Of a DNA stretch of 64,000 nt, positions 55,401 to 64,000 are shown in pieces (the first letter of the stretch is position 1; each line of letters begins with the position of its first letter). The position numbers were made by a program, and so were the translations under genes. This DNA is from Polyangium sp. 15x6 (GTDB lineage Bacteria > Myxococcota_A > Polyangia > Polyangiales > Polyangiaceae). The stretch spans positions 62,001 through 126,000 of the forward strand of contig NZ_JASBQE010000016.1 of NCBI RefSeq assembly GCF_029960785.1. The letters run 5' to 3'. The notes under the pieces were generated by a model. It saw only the letters and a program-made list of their open reading frames with translations, was not told the origin of the DNA and ran no database searches.

Positions 55401-56963
55401 CGGGCTCACCTTCGGCCAGGCGAGCTCGACGCCATTTCGGAGCAGCAACGCCTGAAGCTCCTCGCGCAGCGATTTCCGGGCGCGCACCTCTCGCGGGAGC
55501 ACGCGGCGCTCGAGGCAAAACGTCGCGAGGAGCCCCGCGGCCTCGCCCACGCTCCACTCGACCGGGTGGACCCGGAAGGCGCCGTTGGTGATATGGGTCG
55601 TCCCGAGGTTCTTGCCTCCCGGCAAGACGTTTTCCATACGCACCGGAATGAGCGCGCCCAGCGGAATCTGAAACGGCCAGCAGCCAAGGTCGAGGTAACC
55701 CGCGCCTCCGACGCGCGGGTGCAAATCGATGCGGTAGCAACCAATCCCGACGCTGTCGTCGAAGATCGCGGGGCCGTCGGGGCGAAGCGGATACGCGATG
55801 TGCTGCTCGAGCACCGTGAACTCCGCGCGGATGCGGCGGGATTCGCGAATGTACGGCGCCGGCGCGAGGCCGTCCGCAGTGCCGCCGACCACGTCCGCGC
55901 GGAGGCGCAATCCGCGGTATCCGACGCCGCCGTCGGGTCGGGGGGCCTCGGTCTGTAACCAGTAGAGGAGGCTCAGGCTGAGCTGCCGCGCGGCGTCCTC
56001 GTTCCGCGCGGCTTCCGCCGCGTCGACGCCGCAGACGGGCCCGAGCCAGTAATCGTTCTGAGGCCAGTTCACGATGGTGACGTCGCTCCGCGCGAAGCCC
56101 GGCTCGAAGACGTCCTTGTCGAGGATACGCCGGAAGGTCCACCACGGGTGGCCGTCGTCCGCGGCGAACAGGCCCCGCCTCAGCGGCTCGAGGGTCTCGG
56201 GGCGAACGGTCGTCCAATCGAGCAGACGGCCCGGCCAGCCCTGGGGCTCGTACGCGCGCCAGAAATCGTATTGACGGGGTTTGTCGATGGTATGGTCTTC
56301 CCCGGGGAGGTGCTCCATCGCGAAGCACACCGTGATTGCTTGCTGGGCCCTCGGGTCCGCCGCCTCGGCGGCGTGCGGCTCCCCCGTCTCCGCGCGGGAC
56401 TCTTGCCCGAGGACGTGCTCCACGCCCGCGAGGGCCAGGAGCTCGCCGTGGGGCGTGGCGTCGATGAAGTAATCGGCCTCGATGAGGACGTCGCGCCCCG
56501 ATTCCCGTCCTCGGACCACGACGCCGGTCACCCGGTCGCCATGCGTCCACGCCGAGATCGGCCGGTGGAGGCGGAGCTCGAAGAGGCTGCCGTTGAGGCG
56601 GTACGGCGCGATCATCTCGTGCAGCACGGCGACCGCGATGCGCGGATCGTGGCAGAGGCGGCTGACCCATCCATTCCCCGGGTTCAGGGTGGGAAGGGCC
56701 TTGGCCGACGCGGAGAGTGGCACGTTTCTGCGATAATACTGCCGGATCCCATCGCGCAGCGCGCGGTAGCTCCGGTTTGCCCCGTATTCCTCGATCCACG
56801 GGTGTTCGTCGGGAGGAACGGCCTGGTTCGTCAATTGACCGCCGAGCCAGCGCGTCTCCTCGGTCAGCACGACACGGAGGCCCATCCGAGCCGCCGCGAG
56901 CGCCGCGGCGCAGGCGCCGAGTCCACCGCCGATGATGGCCACGTCGGTCCGGATCACGTCCAT
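55395..56963 (-). CDS. FAD-dependent oxidoreductase (FAD_oxidored type)
   Basis: A 522-residue flavoprotein. The dinucleotide fold is AIIGGGLGACAAALAAARMG followed by the acidic end of strand 2 (VVLTEE). The downstream GGQLTNQ, ADYFIDATPHGELL and late ENVLPGGKNLGTTHITNGAFRVHP segments are typical of the FAD_oxidored family found with polysaccharide-related genes. It starts one base after the stop of the pyruvyl-transferase gene. The natural substrate is unknown; a sugar or uronate oxidation is possible. Confidence 0.85.
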   Translation of the reverse strand: MDVIRTDVAIIGGGLGACAAALAAARMGLRVVLTEETRWLGGQLTNQAVPPDEHPWIEEYGANRSYRALRDGIRQYYRRNVPLSASAKALPTLNPGNGWVSRLCHDPRIAVAVLHEMIAPYRLNGSLFELRLHRPISAWTHGDRVTGVVVRGRESGRDVLIEADYFIDATPHGELLALAGVEHVLGQESRAETGEPHAAEAADPRAQQAITVCFAMEHLPGEDHTIDKPRQYDFWRAYEPQGWPGRLLDWTTVRPETLEPLRRGLFAADDGHPWWTFRRILDKDVFEPGFARSDVTIVNWPQNDYWLGPVCGVDAAEAARNEDAARQLSLSLLYWLQTEAPRPDGGVGYRGLRLRADVVGGTADGLAPAPYIRESRRIRAEFTVLEQHIAYPLRPDGPAIFDDSVGIGCYRIDLHPRVGGAGYLDLGCWPFQIPLGALIPVRMENVLPGGKNLGTTHITNGAFRVHPVEWSVGEAAGLLATFCLERRVLPREVRARKSLREELQALLLRNGVELAWPKVSPL

Positions 56964-56964
56964 G

Positions 56965-58098
56965 TCACGCGGCCTCGCGTTCGCGTTGCGCCTTCAGGAT
57001 GTCGACGACCATCCGGTTCGTCTCCCTCGCGCGATCCTTGAGGGCCGGGAGCAAGCGGCGGATCTTGGCGCGCGTCTCGTTACGCGTGTCCCACGAACGG
57101 TCGAGCCTTGCGATGAGCTGGCCGGCGCTGATGGTGCCGAGCGGCGGGGTCTCCATTTCGAGGTCCTCGATGAACCCCTTCACCTTGGAGGCATAAGGCA
57201 GCGCGACGAAAGGGATCTCGCGGAGCGCCGAGAAGATCAGGAAGTGGAGGCGCATCCCCACCGTGAACTCGAGGTGGCCGACGAAATTCAGGATCTGCTG
57301 CGGCGTGTACGGACGCCGCAGGACCTCGGCGCGCTCGGCGTTTTTCATGTGGGCGACGACGGCGTGGCTGTGCTGCACGTCCGTCCTTTCCATCGACACG
57401 AACACGACGTCCGCGTCGAGCCGCTCGATGACGAAGTCGGCCGCGTTCGCGAGCAGCGAATAATATTCGTCGGGATCGATGTCGGGCGCCGCGGGCCCCG
57501 GCTCCCGGACGGAGAAACCGACCAGGTGCCGTTCGAACTCGACGCCCTCCGCCTTGATGGCCTCGATGGGCAAGGGCTCCTCGCGCAGGAGCAGCGCCGG
57601 ATCGGCGGTGAGGTGAATCTCGCGATCCACCCCGACGTCCTCGAGCAGGCGGCGCGCTTGCTTGTCACGGACGGTGACGACGGTCGCCGCGTTCAGGGCC
57701 GTCCGCACGGTTTGTCGCGCGCTCGGATTCTCGAGCGGTCCGGCGCTCACGGCATAGACGACGACGGGGACGCCGAGCTCCTTCGCGATGAGCACCTCTC
57801 GCAGGTACGTCGCGGCGTCACGATCGTAGAGGATGCCGCCGCCGCCGAGGATGAAGACGTCGAGCCGCCCGACCTCGGCGGCGGATTCCTTGCGCGTGAG
57901 GCTGCGGACGGGTATGGCGCGGTCGACGTCGTGCCTCCGTTCCGTGTCCTGGGGATTGAGGGAGAATACGGTGATCTCCGCGGGAACCGACGCTCGTAAT
58001 TGCGTGATGATACCATCGAGGATGGCTTCGTCGCCGAGGTTCATGCCTCCGTAAGAGCCGGAGATCCCGATGCGGTAGGGGTGGTTCGTCCGCTCCAT
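56965..58098 (-). CDS. Polysaccharide pyruvyl transferase
   Basis: A 377-residue enzyme of the CsaB/ExoV family, which adds ketal-linked pyruvate from PEP to cell-wall or exported polysaccharides. Motifs include GISGSYGGMNLGDEAI near the N-terminus, FILGGGGILYD, and the C-terminal VGMRLHFLIFSAL ... LPYASKVKGF with the usual His and Arg. Length is normal. It forms a two-gene unit with the FAD oxidoreductase and may modify an exported polysaccharide. It is the only clear polysaccharide-decoration gene in the window. Confidence 0.9.
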   Translation of the reverse strand: MERTNHPYRIGISGSYGGMNLGDEAILDGIITQLRASVPAEITVFSLNPQDTERRHDVDRAIPVRSLTRKESAAEVGRLDVFILGGGGILYDRDAATYLREVLIAKELGVPVVVYAVSAGPLENPSARQTVRTALNAATVVTVRDKQARRLLEDVGVDREIHLTADPALLLREEPLPIEAIKAEGVEFERHLVGFSVREPGPAAPDIDPDEYYSLLANAADFVIERLDADVVFVSMERTDVQHSHAVVAHMKNAERAEVLRRPYTPQQILNFVGHLEFTVGMRLHFLIFSALREIPFVALPYASKVKGFIEDLEMETPPLGTISAGQLIARLDRSWDTRNETRAKIRRLLPALKDRARETNRMVVDILKAQREREAA

Positions 58099-58170
58099 TC
58101 ATTCCTCCATTCGCGTGAGTGCCCGAGATGGGCGTGGGGCTGCGATGGCGAATGTCCAGCAGACGATAGG

Positions 58171-61100
58171 TCAGGCGGCAGGCAAGAGCGGCAGCTCGAT
58201 CCGGAACGTCGAGCCCTGGCCGACCTCGCTCGACACGGAAATCCGCCCGCCGTGCGCCTCGACGATGGTGCGGGTGATGTAGAGGCCGAGCCCCAGCCCC
58301 CCGTAGTGGCGCGAAGATACACCGCGGTGAAATCGCTCGAAGAGGTGCGCCTGCACCTCGGCCGGGATCCCGATCCCGTGGTCCGTCACCGAGACGCGCG
58401 CGCGCTGCCCATCGACGTCGATCGTGATTTCGATGGGTTTTTCTTTCCCGAACTTGATGGCATTCGTGAGGAGGTTCGTCACGACCTGCTCGAGCCGGTA
58501 CGGGTCCCATTGGCCGACGACAGGCTGATCCGCGCGCACGGTGAGCGTGCTGCCGGATTGCGCGATCTGATCGCCGAGGTGGGCAGAGACCTCCTGGACG
58601 AGCGCGCGCAGCTCGACGTGCGTCGGGTTCAGCTCGAGCTTCCCCGCCTGGATCCGGGTGACGTCGAGCAGCGTGTCGACGAGGCTGGCGAGGCGCTTGA
58701 TCTGGCGCCCGGAGAGGGCGACCGCGGACCTCACGCGCTCGACGTCCATGCCCCGCGAGAGCCGTTGCTCCAGCGATTGAATGGCGAGCTGGAGGCTGGT
58801 GAGCGGGGTGCGGAGCTCGTGGGAGGCGATGGAGAGGAATTCGTCCCGCACGCGGACCGCCTCCTCCGCCGCGGCGCGCGCGCCCCGCTCGTCGAGCAGG
58901 AGGCGATCACGCTGCATTTCGGCGCGCACGCGCGCGGTGACGTCGCGGAAGCTCCAGACACGCCCGACCACGCGCTCGCCGAGGCGCTGCGGCTGCGAAT
59001 AACGCTCGAAGACCCGACCGTCCGCGAAGGGGAGCATGTCGACGCTGCTCTCCTCGGGCGAGGAATAGAGGGTGCGGACCTTTTGCTCGAACGACTCGGG
59101 CTCGAGGAGCTCATGGCGGACGGACGAACGGAACACGTCGTCCGAACCGCTTTCGAGGACGTCGTCGGAAACGCGCCACATCTCCACGAACCTGCGGTTG
59201 TGGCGCACGACGTGCCGCCCGCAGTCGACGACGAGGATGCCGTCCGCCGTCGATTCGAGCGTGGCCTCGAGGAGCGAGTAGGAATGGCGCAGCCCCTCCT
59301 CGGCGCGCTTGCGGGAGGTGACGTCGGTCGCGATGCCGCAAATGCCGTACGTTTTCCCGGCGAGATCGCGGAGCGGGAACTTGACGCACATATAGGTGCG
59401 TATCTCGCCTTGGGACAGCGACGACTCGTCGAACTCGATGGCCCGGTTCTCCCGCGCGACGAGGAGATCATGGGCGCGATACTGATCGGCGAACTCGCGC
59501 GGGAAGAGCTCGTGGTTGGTCTTGCCGATGATGTCCTCGGGGCGCAATTGGAGGAGCTCCTCGAGGCAGCGGTTGACGAAGATGAAGCGGCCCTCCAGGT
59601 CCTTGGCGAAGATGAGGGCGCTCGTATTGTCCACGATGGACTGGAGGAGCTCCTGGCTCTCTCGAACGGATTCCTCCGCGCGCCGTCGCACCGCGTTCTC
59701 CTGCTGCAGATCCGCATAGAGGCGCGCATTCTCGATGGAAATGGCCGCCTGGGCCGAGAGCAGCCGGATCACCTCGACGCGCGCGGGGGTGAACGCCGAG
59801 CGGGTGAGGTCGTTTTCGAGGTAGAGCACGCCAGCGAGGCGGCCCTTGTAGACGATGGGCGCGGCGAGCAAGGAGCGAGGTCGTCCGCTCGTGAGCCAGG
59901 GATCCCGCGCGAACGGCCCGTCGCTCGGGCGGTCGTCGAGGACGATGGTCTCGCCCGTGCGCGCCACGTACGTCACGACGCCGGCCGGCAGGTCCGCGCG
60001 GCCCTCGATGGGCGTCGCGCCGAGCGCGTGGACGGGCGCCTCCCCGATGCGGTGCTCGGCCTCGACGACGAGCCGTCCGTCGCGCAGGAGCAAAAGGACG
60101 CAGCGCCGCGCGCCGGTGTTCTCGATCAAGATGCGCATGAGCGCGTCGAGCAGGCGGTCGAGGACGATCTCGCCCGAGATGGCCTGGGAAGCCTTGAGCA
60201 CCGAGGCGATGTCGAGCACGGCGCCGGCAGGCACGGCGGCCCCCGGGCCTCTCGCGCCGCGAAGAATCTCGCCTGGGACGAGGTCCGGATACGAACGCTC
60301 GAGGCGCCGCAGCACCTCGGTCGCGCCCCATTGGCCATAGACCTTGTGCGCCTCGGTGAGGTAGGCGCGGGCGATGGTGGTTTTGCCGAGCGCACGGAAC
60401 GAGAGGCCCGCGAGTTCGTTGGCGAGCGCCTCGTCCTGGAGGTAACCGCCGCGCTGCGCGAGGGCGATCGCCTCGTCGTACCGATCGCCGGCGCCGCGCA
60501 TGTCGCCGCGGGCGCGCGTGAGCTCGGCGACGAGGAGGGCGCACCGGTGCGCGAGGTTCTCGGGGCAGAGGGCGGCCCAGCGGGAGAGCTCGAGCGCGTA
60601 GGCCTCGGCGGTCGCGAGGAAGTGCGCGCGCTCGTCGGGGGAGACGACGTCCGATGCCCGCGCGAGCGCGAGGCCACCATAAAAATGCAAGGCCGGGTTG
60701 CCTTGCCAGCTCTCGACGCCCGAGAGCGCGGGGTTCGTCCGAAGCGCGACGCGCGCAGCCTCCTCGAACGCGCCCTGGAAGACGCAGAGGGCCACGGTGT
60801 AGAAATGGGCGATGTAGAGCGAGGCCTGGTTGCCGATGCGGCGCGCCTCCGCGATGACCTCGTCGATGTCCACGAAGGGGCCCACGAGCGTGGTGGGTCG
60901 TTCGGTCTCGACCGAGAGGTTGTGCGCGAGCTGCCCCACCGCTCCGCCGATCCACGTGACGGCGTTGAACTGGTCGAGCTTGCGCACCCGGTGGAAGCTC
61001 TCCACCTCGGCGAGGAGATCGGGGAGCGGGAGGCCTCGGAGGAAGCTATTCGTGAGAAGGTCGACCGTGTTGTAGAACGACCAGATGTAATGGCCGGTCT

Positions 61101-64000
61101 CGAGCCCCGCATGGATCCCCGCGAGGAGCGTCTCCCGGCAGGCCACGTAGCCCTCGCGCCAGTGCTGGACGCACGCGCCCCACATGTTGCAGAACATGGC
61201 CTCGCTCTGTTTGTCGCGGGAGCGCCGGACGAGGTCGCGGGCGACGCGGCCGAAGCGGTAGCCGAGCTCGATGTCGCCGCGGCCGCAGAGGAACGCCCCG
61301 AAGTTGATGCAGCCGTAGATCGCATGCGATGACAGGCCGTGGCGGAAGGTGGTCTCGAGGCTCTTGGCGACGGTGATGCCGAGCTGGTTGAGGCTCAAGA
61401 ACCAGCAGGGCGCGAAGAGCTCCTGGAGCACGTCCTGCAGCGCGCGGATCTCGGGATCCACGAGCGGCGGGAGGTCGGGCAGCGCTTCGAGCGAGCGCTC
61501 CCGGACGAGGGCCATGGTCGTGCGGAGCTGCGCGTCGAGCGTCGCGTCGTCGGGGAACGGGGGCAGGTCGATCCCGAACCCGCGGAGCGCCGCGAGCCCC
61601 TCCGCGAGCACGGCCGGCAGGTCGTTTTTCAGCACCTGCACGTTCATCTTGAGCCTGAGCACCTCGGTGCGATCGTGCCTCCCCTCGGTGTGCTCGACGC
61701 AACGCTCCAGCTCGGCGAGGCCCTCGTCGTGCCGGCTGCAAAGCGCGAGCATGAGGCCCCTCTTCTTACCGTACGCGAGGCGCAGAGAATGGTTTGACGT
61801 CCAAGCGTCGGGCGGCAGGCGCGGGAGGCCCTGCTCGAGGTAATGCAGGGCCGAGCAGAACGCGGCCGACTCCTCGGCGCGGATCGCGGCGTCGAGGTTC
61901 ATGCGCGCGAGGCGCAGGCGTTCGGCGCCGTCCACGAGGAGGTCGCCCGCGGCGTTCAAGTGGCCGACGACGTCGAAGAGGTTCTGGCTGTCCGAGAGAT
62001 CGATGTGCCCCGCGAGGTGCCGGCCGATGCGGAGGCGATAGGCCGCCCGAGCCTCCTCGGGGATCATCGCGTACGCGCCCTCCTGGATCTTGTCGTGGGC
62101 GAAGCGGTAGCCGCTCCGGTCGGCGAGGAGCAACCCTTCCTCGACCGCGGACTCCACGCGGCCATACGCCTCCTCCGTCGAGCAAGCGAGCAAGGAGGCG
62201 AGCACGTCGAGGTCGAAGCGACTGCCGATCGCCGCGGCGATCCGCAGCGCTTCCTGGGTCCGCGCCGGCAGCCGCTCGATGGTGCGCACCATGAGATCGA
62301 CGACGTTCTCCGAGTACGCGAGCGCTTCGATCTTCGCGAGATCCCATCGCCACCCCGCGTCGAACGTGTACGTGAGCACGCCGTGGTCGTGGAGGGATTG
62401 AACCAAACGTTTGACGAAAAACGGGTTGCCTCCAGTCTTTTTGAGCACCACATCGGCGAGCGGGCCGGTGTCCTCGCGCCCGAGACAATCGCCCAGCATG
62501 GCGAGCAGGTGGCGCCGTCCGAGCGGGGCGAGGACGATGCTCCGCACCGCGAGCCCTCCACGCTCGAGCTCCCCGAGCGCCATCATGAACGGGTGCGCGG
62601 GTGATATCTCGTTGTCGCGGTAGGCGCCGCAGAAGAAGAGCGCCTCGAGCGAGTCGTCGGCGAGGAGCGTGCGGAGCAGGCCGAGGCTCGCGCCATCGAT
62701 CCACTGCAGGTCGTCGAGGAAAAGAACGAGCGGGTGTTCGTGCCGCGCGAACACCGAGACGAACAGCGAGAAGCACCGGTTCAGGCGGTTTTGCGCTTCG
62801 AGGGGGCCGAGCGCAGGGACCGGCGGCTGCGGGCCGATCACATGGGACAAGGACGGGATGACGTCGCAGATGACCTGCCCGTTTTGCCCGAGCGCATCGA
62901 GGAGCGCGGTCCGCCAGGTCCGGATGCGCGCCTCGCTCTCGACGAGGATTTGCCGTACGAGGGCGTCGAATGCCTGGATGAACGCGCTATAAGGCGCCGC
63001 GCGGTGGTACGGCTCGTGTTTGCCGCTCGTGAAGTAGCCCTTCTGCCGCGCGAGCGGTTTCAGGATCTCCTGCACGAGCGAGGACTTGCCGATACCGGAG
63101 TAGCCGGACACGAGCACGATTTCCCGGTTCCCCGCGAGAGCGCCTTCGAATGCGGAGGTGAGCGCCTCGATGTCGTGTTCGCGGCCGTAGAGCTTCTGGT
63201 GGATCCGCAAGAGGTCGGCGCGATCGTGTTGCCTTCGCAGGAAAGGCGCGAGCTTTCCGCCGCTCTGCAGAGCCTCGCGGCAGTGATGGAGGTCGAAGAG
63301 CAAGCCTTCGGCGCTCTGGTAGCGGTCCTCGGCGTTTTTCTCGAGCAGCTCGAGCACGACACCGGAGACCGCCTCGGGGATGGCCGGATCGAGGCTCGAG
63401 GGCGGCGCGGGTGCGACGGCGAGGTGGGCGTGGATGATCTCCATCGGATCGACGCCCTCGAAGGGCGGTCGGCCGGTGAGCGCCTGATAGAGAATGGTCC
63501 CGAGCGCATAGAGGTCGGTCCGGTAATCGACGCCGCGGTTCATCCGACCCGTCTGCTCGGGGGAGACGTAGGGCAGCACCTCGACGAGCACCGCGGGTGC
63601 GTAGAGGAGCTCGTGCGCGCGGGTGATTTCGGCGTCGGCGCCGAAGCCTGCGAGCTTGACCGCAGCGCCCTCGCCGAGGAGCACGTTCCGTGGGCGGAGA
63701 TCGCGGTGGACGAGCCCCGCGGCGTGCATCGCGGCGAGGCCTTCGGCGAGCGCGATCGCGAGATCGAGCGCCTCGCTCACGGGCATTTTTCGCGAGGGGC
63801 GCGCGGCGAGGGTCTGGGCGAGGTCGCGGCCCGGGAAGTCTTCGAGCGCGACGATCAGCGCGCCGGCGCGCTCCTCGACGCCTCGGACCGCGACGAGGCG
63901 CGGCGAGGTGATGCGCGCGAGGCGCTCGTACTGCTGCTTGAAACGGGCGATTTCGACAGCGCGCGCGCCCTCGGGGCGCAGGACCTTGAGCAGGACGGCC
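58171..64000 (-). CDS. Giant kinase-like/AAA/GAF/PAS/histidine kinase hybrid (5' end outside window)
   Basis: At least 1942 residues; the frame is open to the right edge, so the N-terminus is missing. Order: Ser/Thr-kinase domain (Lys in VLLKVL; HRDLRPRN; SPEQTGRMN), AAA ATPase with Walker A (GYSGIGKSS), a long helical TPR-like segment, GAF, two PAS domains, HisKA (ASHELRTPL) and HATPase_c (TNAIKFG, DHGIGIP, GLGLGLY). Hybrids of this kind are common in myxobacteria. The kinase DFG motif reads GFG (LAGFGAD) and the catalytic-loop Lys is Arg, so phosphotransfer by that domain is doubtful. Its HATPase end resembles that of the phytochrome kinase at 1871. Confidence 0.92.
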   Translation of the reverse strand, partial: AVLLKVLRPEGARAVEIARFKQQYERLARITSPRLVAVRGVEERAGALIVALEDFPGRDLAQTLAARPSRKMPVSEALDLAIALAEGLAAMHAAGLVHRDLRPRNVLLGEGAAVKLAGFGADAEITRAHELLYAPAVLVEVLPYVSPEQTGRMNRGVDYRTDLYALGTILYQALTGRPPFEGVDPMEIIHAHLAVAPAPPSSLDPAIPEAVSGVVLELLEKNAEDRYQSAEGLLFDLHHCREALQSGGKLAPFLRRQHDRADLLRIHQKLYGREHDIEALTSAFEGALAGNREIVLVSGYSGIGKSSLVQEILKPLARQKGYFTSGKHEPYHRAAPYSAFIQAFDALVRQILVESEARIRTWRTALLDALGQNGQVICDVIPSLSHVIGPQPPVPALGPLEAQNRLNRCFSLFVSVFARHEHPLVLFLDDLQWIDGASLGLLRTLLADDSLEALFFCGAYRDNEISPAHPFMMALGELERGGLAVRSIVLAPLGRRHLLAMLGDCLGREDTGPLADVVLKKTGGNPFFVKRLVQSLHDHGVLTYTFDAGWRWDLAKIEALAYSENVVDLMVRTIERLPARTQEALRIAAAIGSRFDLDVLASLLACSTEEAYGRVESAVEEGLLLADRSGYRFAHDKIQEGAYAMIPEEARAAYRLRIGRHLAGHIDLSDSQNLFDVVGHLNAAGDLLVDGAERLRLARMNLDAAIRAEESAAFCSALHYLEQGLPRLPPDAWTSNHSLRLAYGKKRGLMLALCSRHDEGLAELERCVEHTEGRHDRTEVLRLKMNVQVLKNDLPAVLAEGLAALRGFGIDLPPFPDDATLDAQLRTTMALVRERSLEALPDLPPLVDPEIRALQDVLQELFAPCWFLSLNQLGITVAKSLETTFRHGLSSHAIYGCINFGAFLCGRGDIELGYRFGRVARDLVRRSRDKQSEAMFCNMWGACVQHWREGYVACRETLLAGIHAGLETGHYIWSFYNTVDLLTNSFLRGLPLPDLLAEVESFHRVRKLDQFNAVTWIGGAVGQLAHNLSVETERPTTLVGPFVDIDEVIAEARRIGNQASLYIAHFYTVALCVFQGAFEEAARVALRTNPALSGVESWQGNPALHFYGGLALARASDVVSPDERAHFLATAEAYALELSRWAALCPENLAHRCALLVAELTRARGDMRGAGDRYDEAIALAQRGGYLQDEALANELAGLSFRALGKTTIARAYLTEAHKVYGQWGATEVLRRLERSYPDLVPGEILRGARGPGAAVPAGAVLDIASVLKASQAISGEIVLDRLLDALMRILIENTGARRCVLLLLRDGRLVVEAEHRIGEAPVHALGATPIEGRADLPAGVVTYVARTGETIVLDDRPSDGPFARDPWLTSGRPRSLLAAPIVYKGRLAGVLYLENDLTRSAFTPARVEVIRLLSAQAAISIENARLYADLQQENAVRRRAEESVRESQELLQSIVDNTSALIFAKDLEGRFIFVNRCLEELLQLRPEDIIGKTNHELFPREFADQYRAHDLLVARENRAIEFDESSLSQGEIRTYMCVKFPLRDLAGKTYGICGIATDVTSRKRAEEGLRHSYSLLEATLESTADGILVVDCGRHVVRHNRRFVEMWRVSDDVLESGSDDVFRSSVRHELLEPESFEQKVRTLYSSPEESSVDMLPFADGRVFERYSQPQRLGERVVGRVWSFRDVTARVRAEMQRDRLLLDERGARAAAEEAVRVRDEFLSIASHELRTPLTSLQLAIQSLEQRLSRGMDVERVRSAVALSGRQIKRLASLVDTLLDVTRIQAGKLELNPTHVELRALVQEVSAHLGDQIAQSGSTLTVRADQPVVGQWDPYRLEQVVTNLLTNAIKFGKEKPIEITIDVDGQRARVSVTDHGIGIPAEVQAHLFERFHRGVSSRHYGGLGLGLYITRTIVEAHGGRISVSSEVGQGSTFRIELPLLPAA

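Noticed and set aside
58000-61332. Plus-strand open frame of about 1110 codons
   Set aside because: Antisense to the giant hybrid kinase; only charged low-complexity sequence.

Overview
The window looks like a piece of a myxobacterial chromosome of the Polyangium/Sorangium type. It is GC-rich and full of secreted lipoproteins whose lipobox Cys is followed by a Gly/Ser-rich linker. It has two surface proteins with MYXO-CTERM-like tails (Cys, hydrophobic helix, Arg cluster), several sensor kinases, and one very large kinase/ATPase/GAF/PAS/histidine-kinase hybrid. No tRNA, rRNA, transposase or CRISPR array was seen. The organism assignment is inferred from gene style, not from a marker gene.

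Layout. 0-6 kb: cytochrome P450, a bacteriophytochrome kinase with its receiver protein, and DNA polymerase IV. 6-12 kb: orphan succinate-dehydrogenase-type cytochrome b, two lipoproteins, a helical protein, a TPR protein, and an array of eight 12-bp palindromes spaced 42 bp apart. 12.3-26.9 kb: a dense cell-envelope locus. It holds three lipoproteins (one an exported PEP-synthase/glucan-water-dikinase-like protein), a CotH-kinase lipoprotein, DUF4956 membrane protein, HlyD-DUF3616 fusion and TolC-like lipoprotein. Convergent to these lie a VTC-type polyphosphate-polymerase-fold protein, a second CotH lipoprotein and an OmpR/CpxA-like two-component pair. GTTAA direct repeats with 10-11-bp phasing sit before four transcription units here, suggesting the two-component system controls the locus. 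27-40 kb: two large repeat proteins, small Cys-rich lipoproteins, a LysR regulator, a ferritin-like protein, DUF523/TudS, glutathione peroxidase and a 21-bp minisatellite. 40-44 kb: an exported molybdenum hydroxylase operon with a diheme cytochrome.

44-53 kb: a sugar-acid locus. It has myo-inositol oxygenase, an ABC sugar importer, uronate isomerase, an SDR of the fructuronate-reductase type, a LarA-type nickel epimerase and an FGGY kinase resembling gluconokinases. Together they suggest inositol > glucuronate > fructuronate > mannonate > gluconate > 6-phosphogluconate, a route that would avoid mannonate dehydratase and KDG kinase. 53-64 kb: secreted hydrolase, histidine kinase, FAD oxidoreductase, polysaccharide pyruvyl transferase and the giant hybrid kinase, which runs off the right edge.

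A family of intergenic elements, built from two related palindromic modules, occurs at five places plus one fragment. These elements carry spurious open frames that are easily mistaken for genes.
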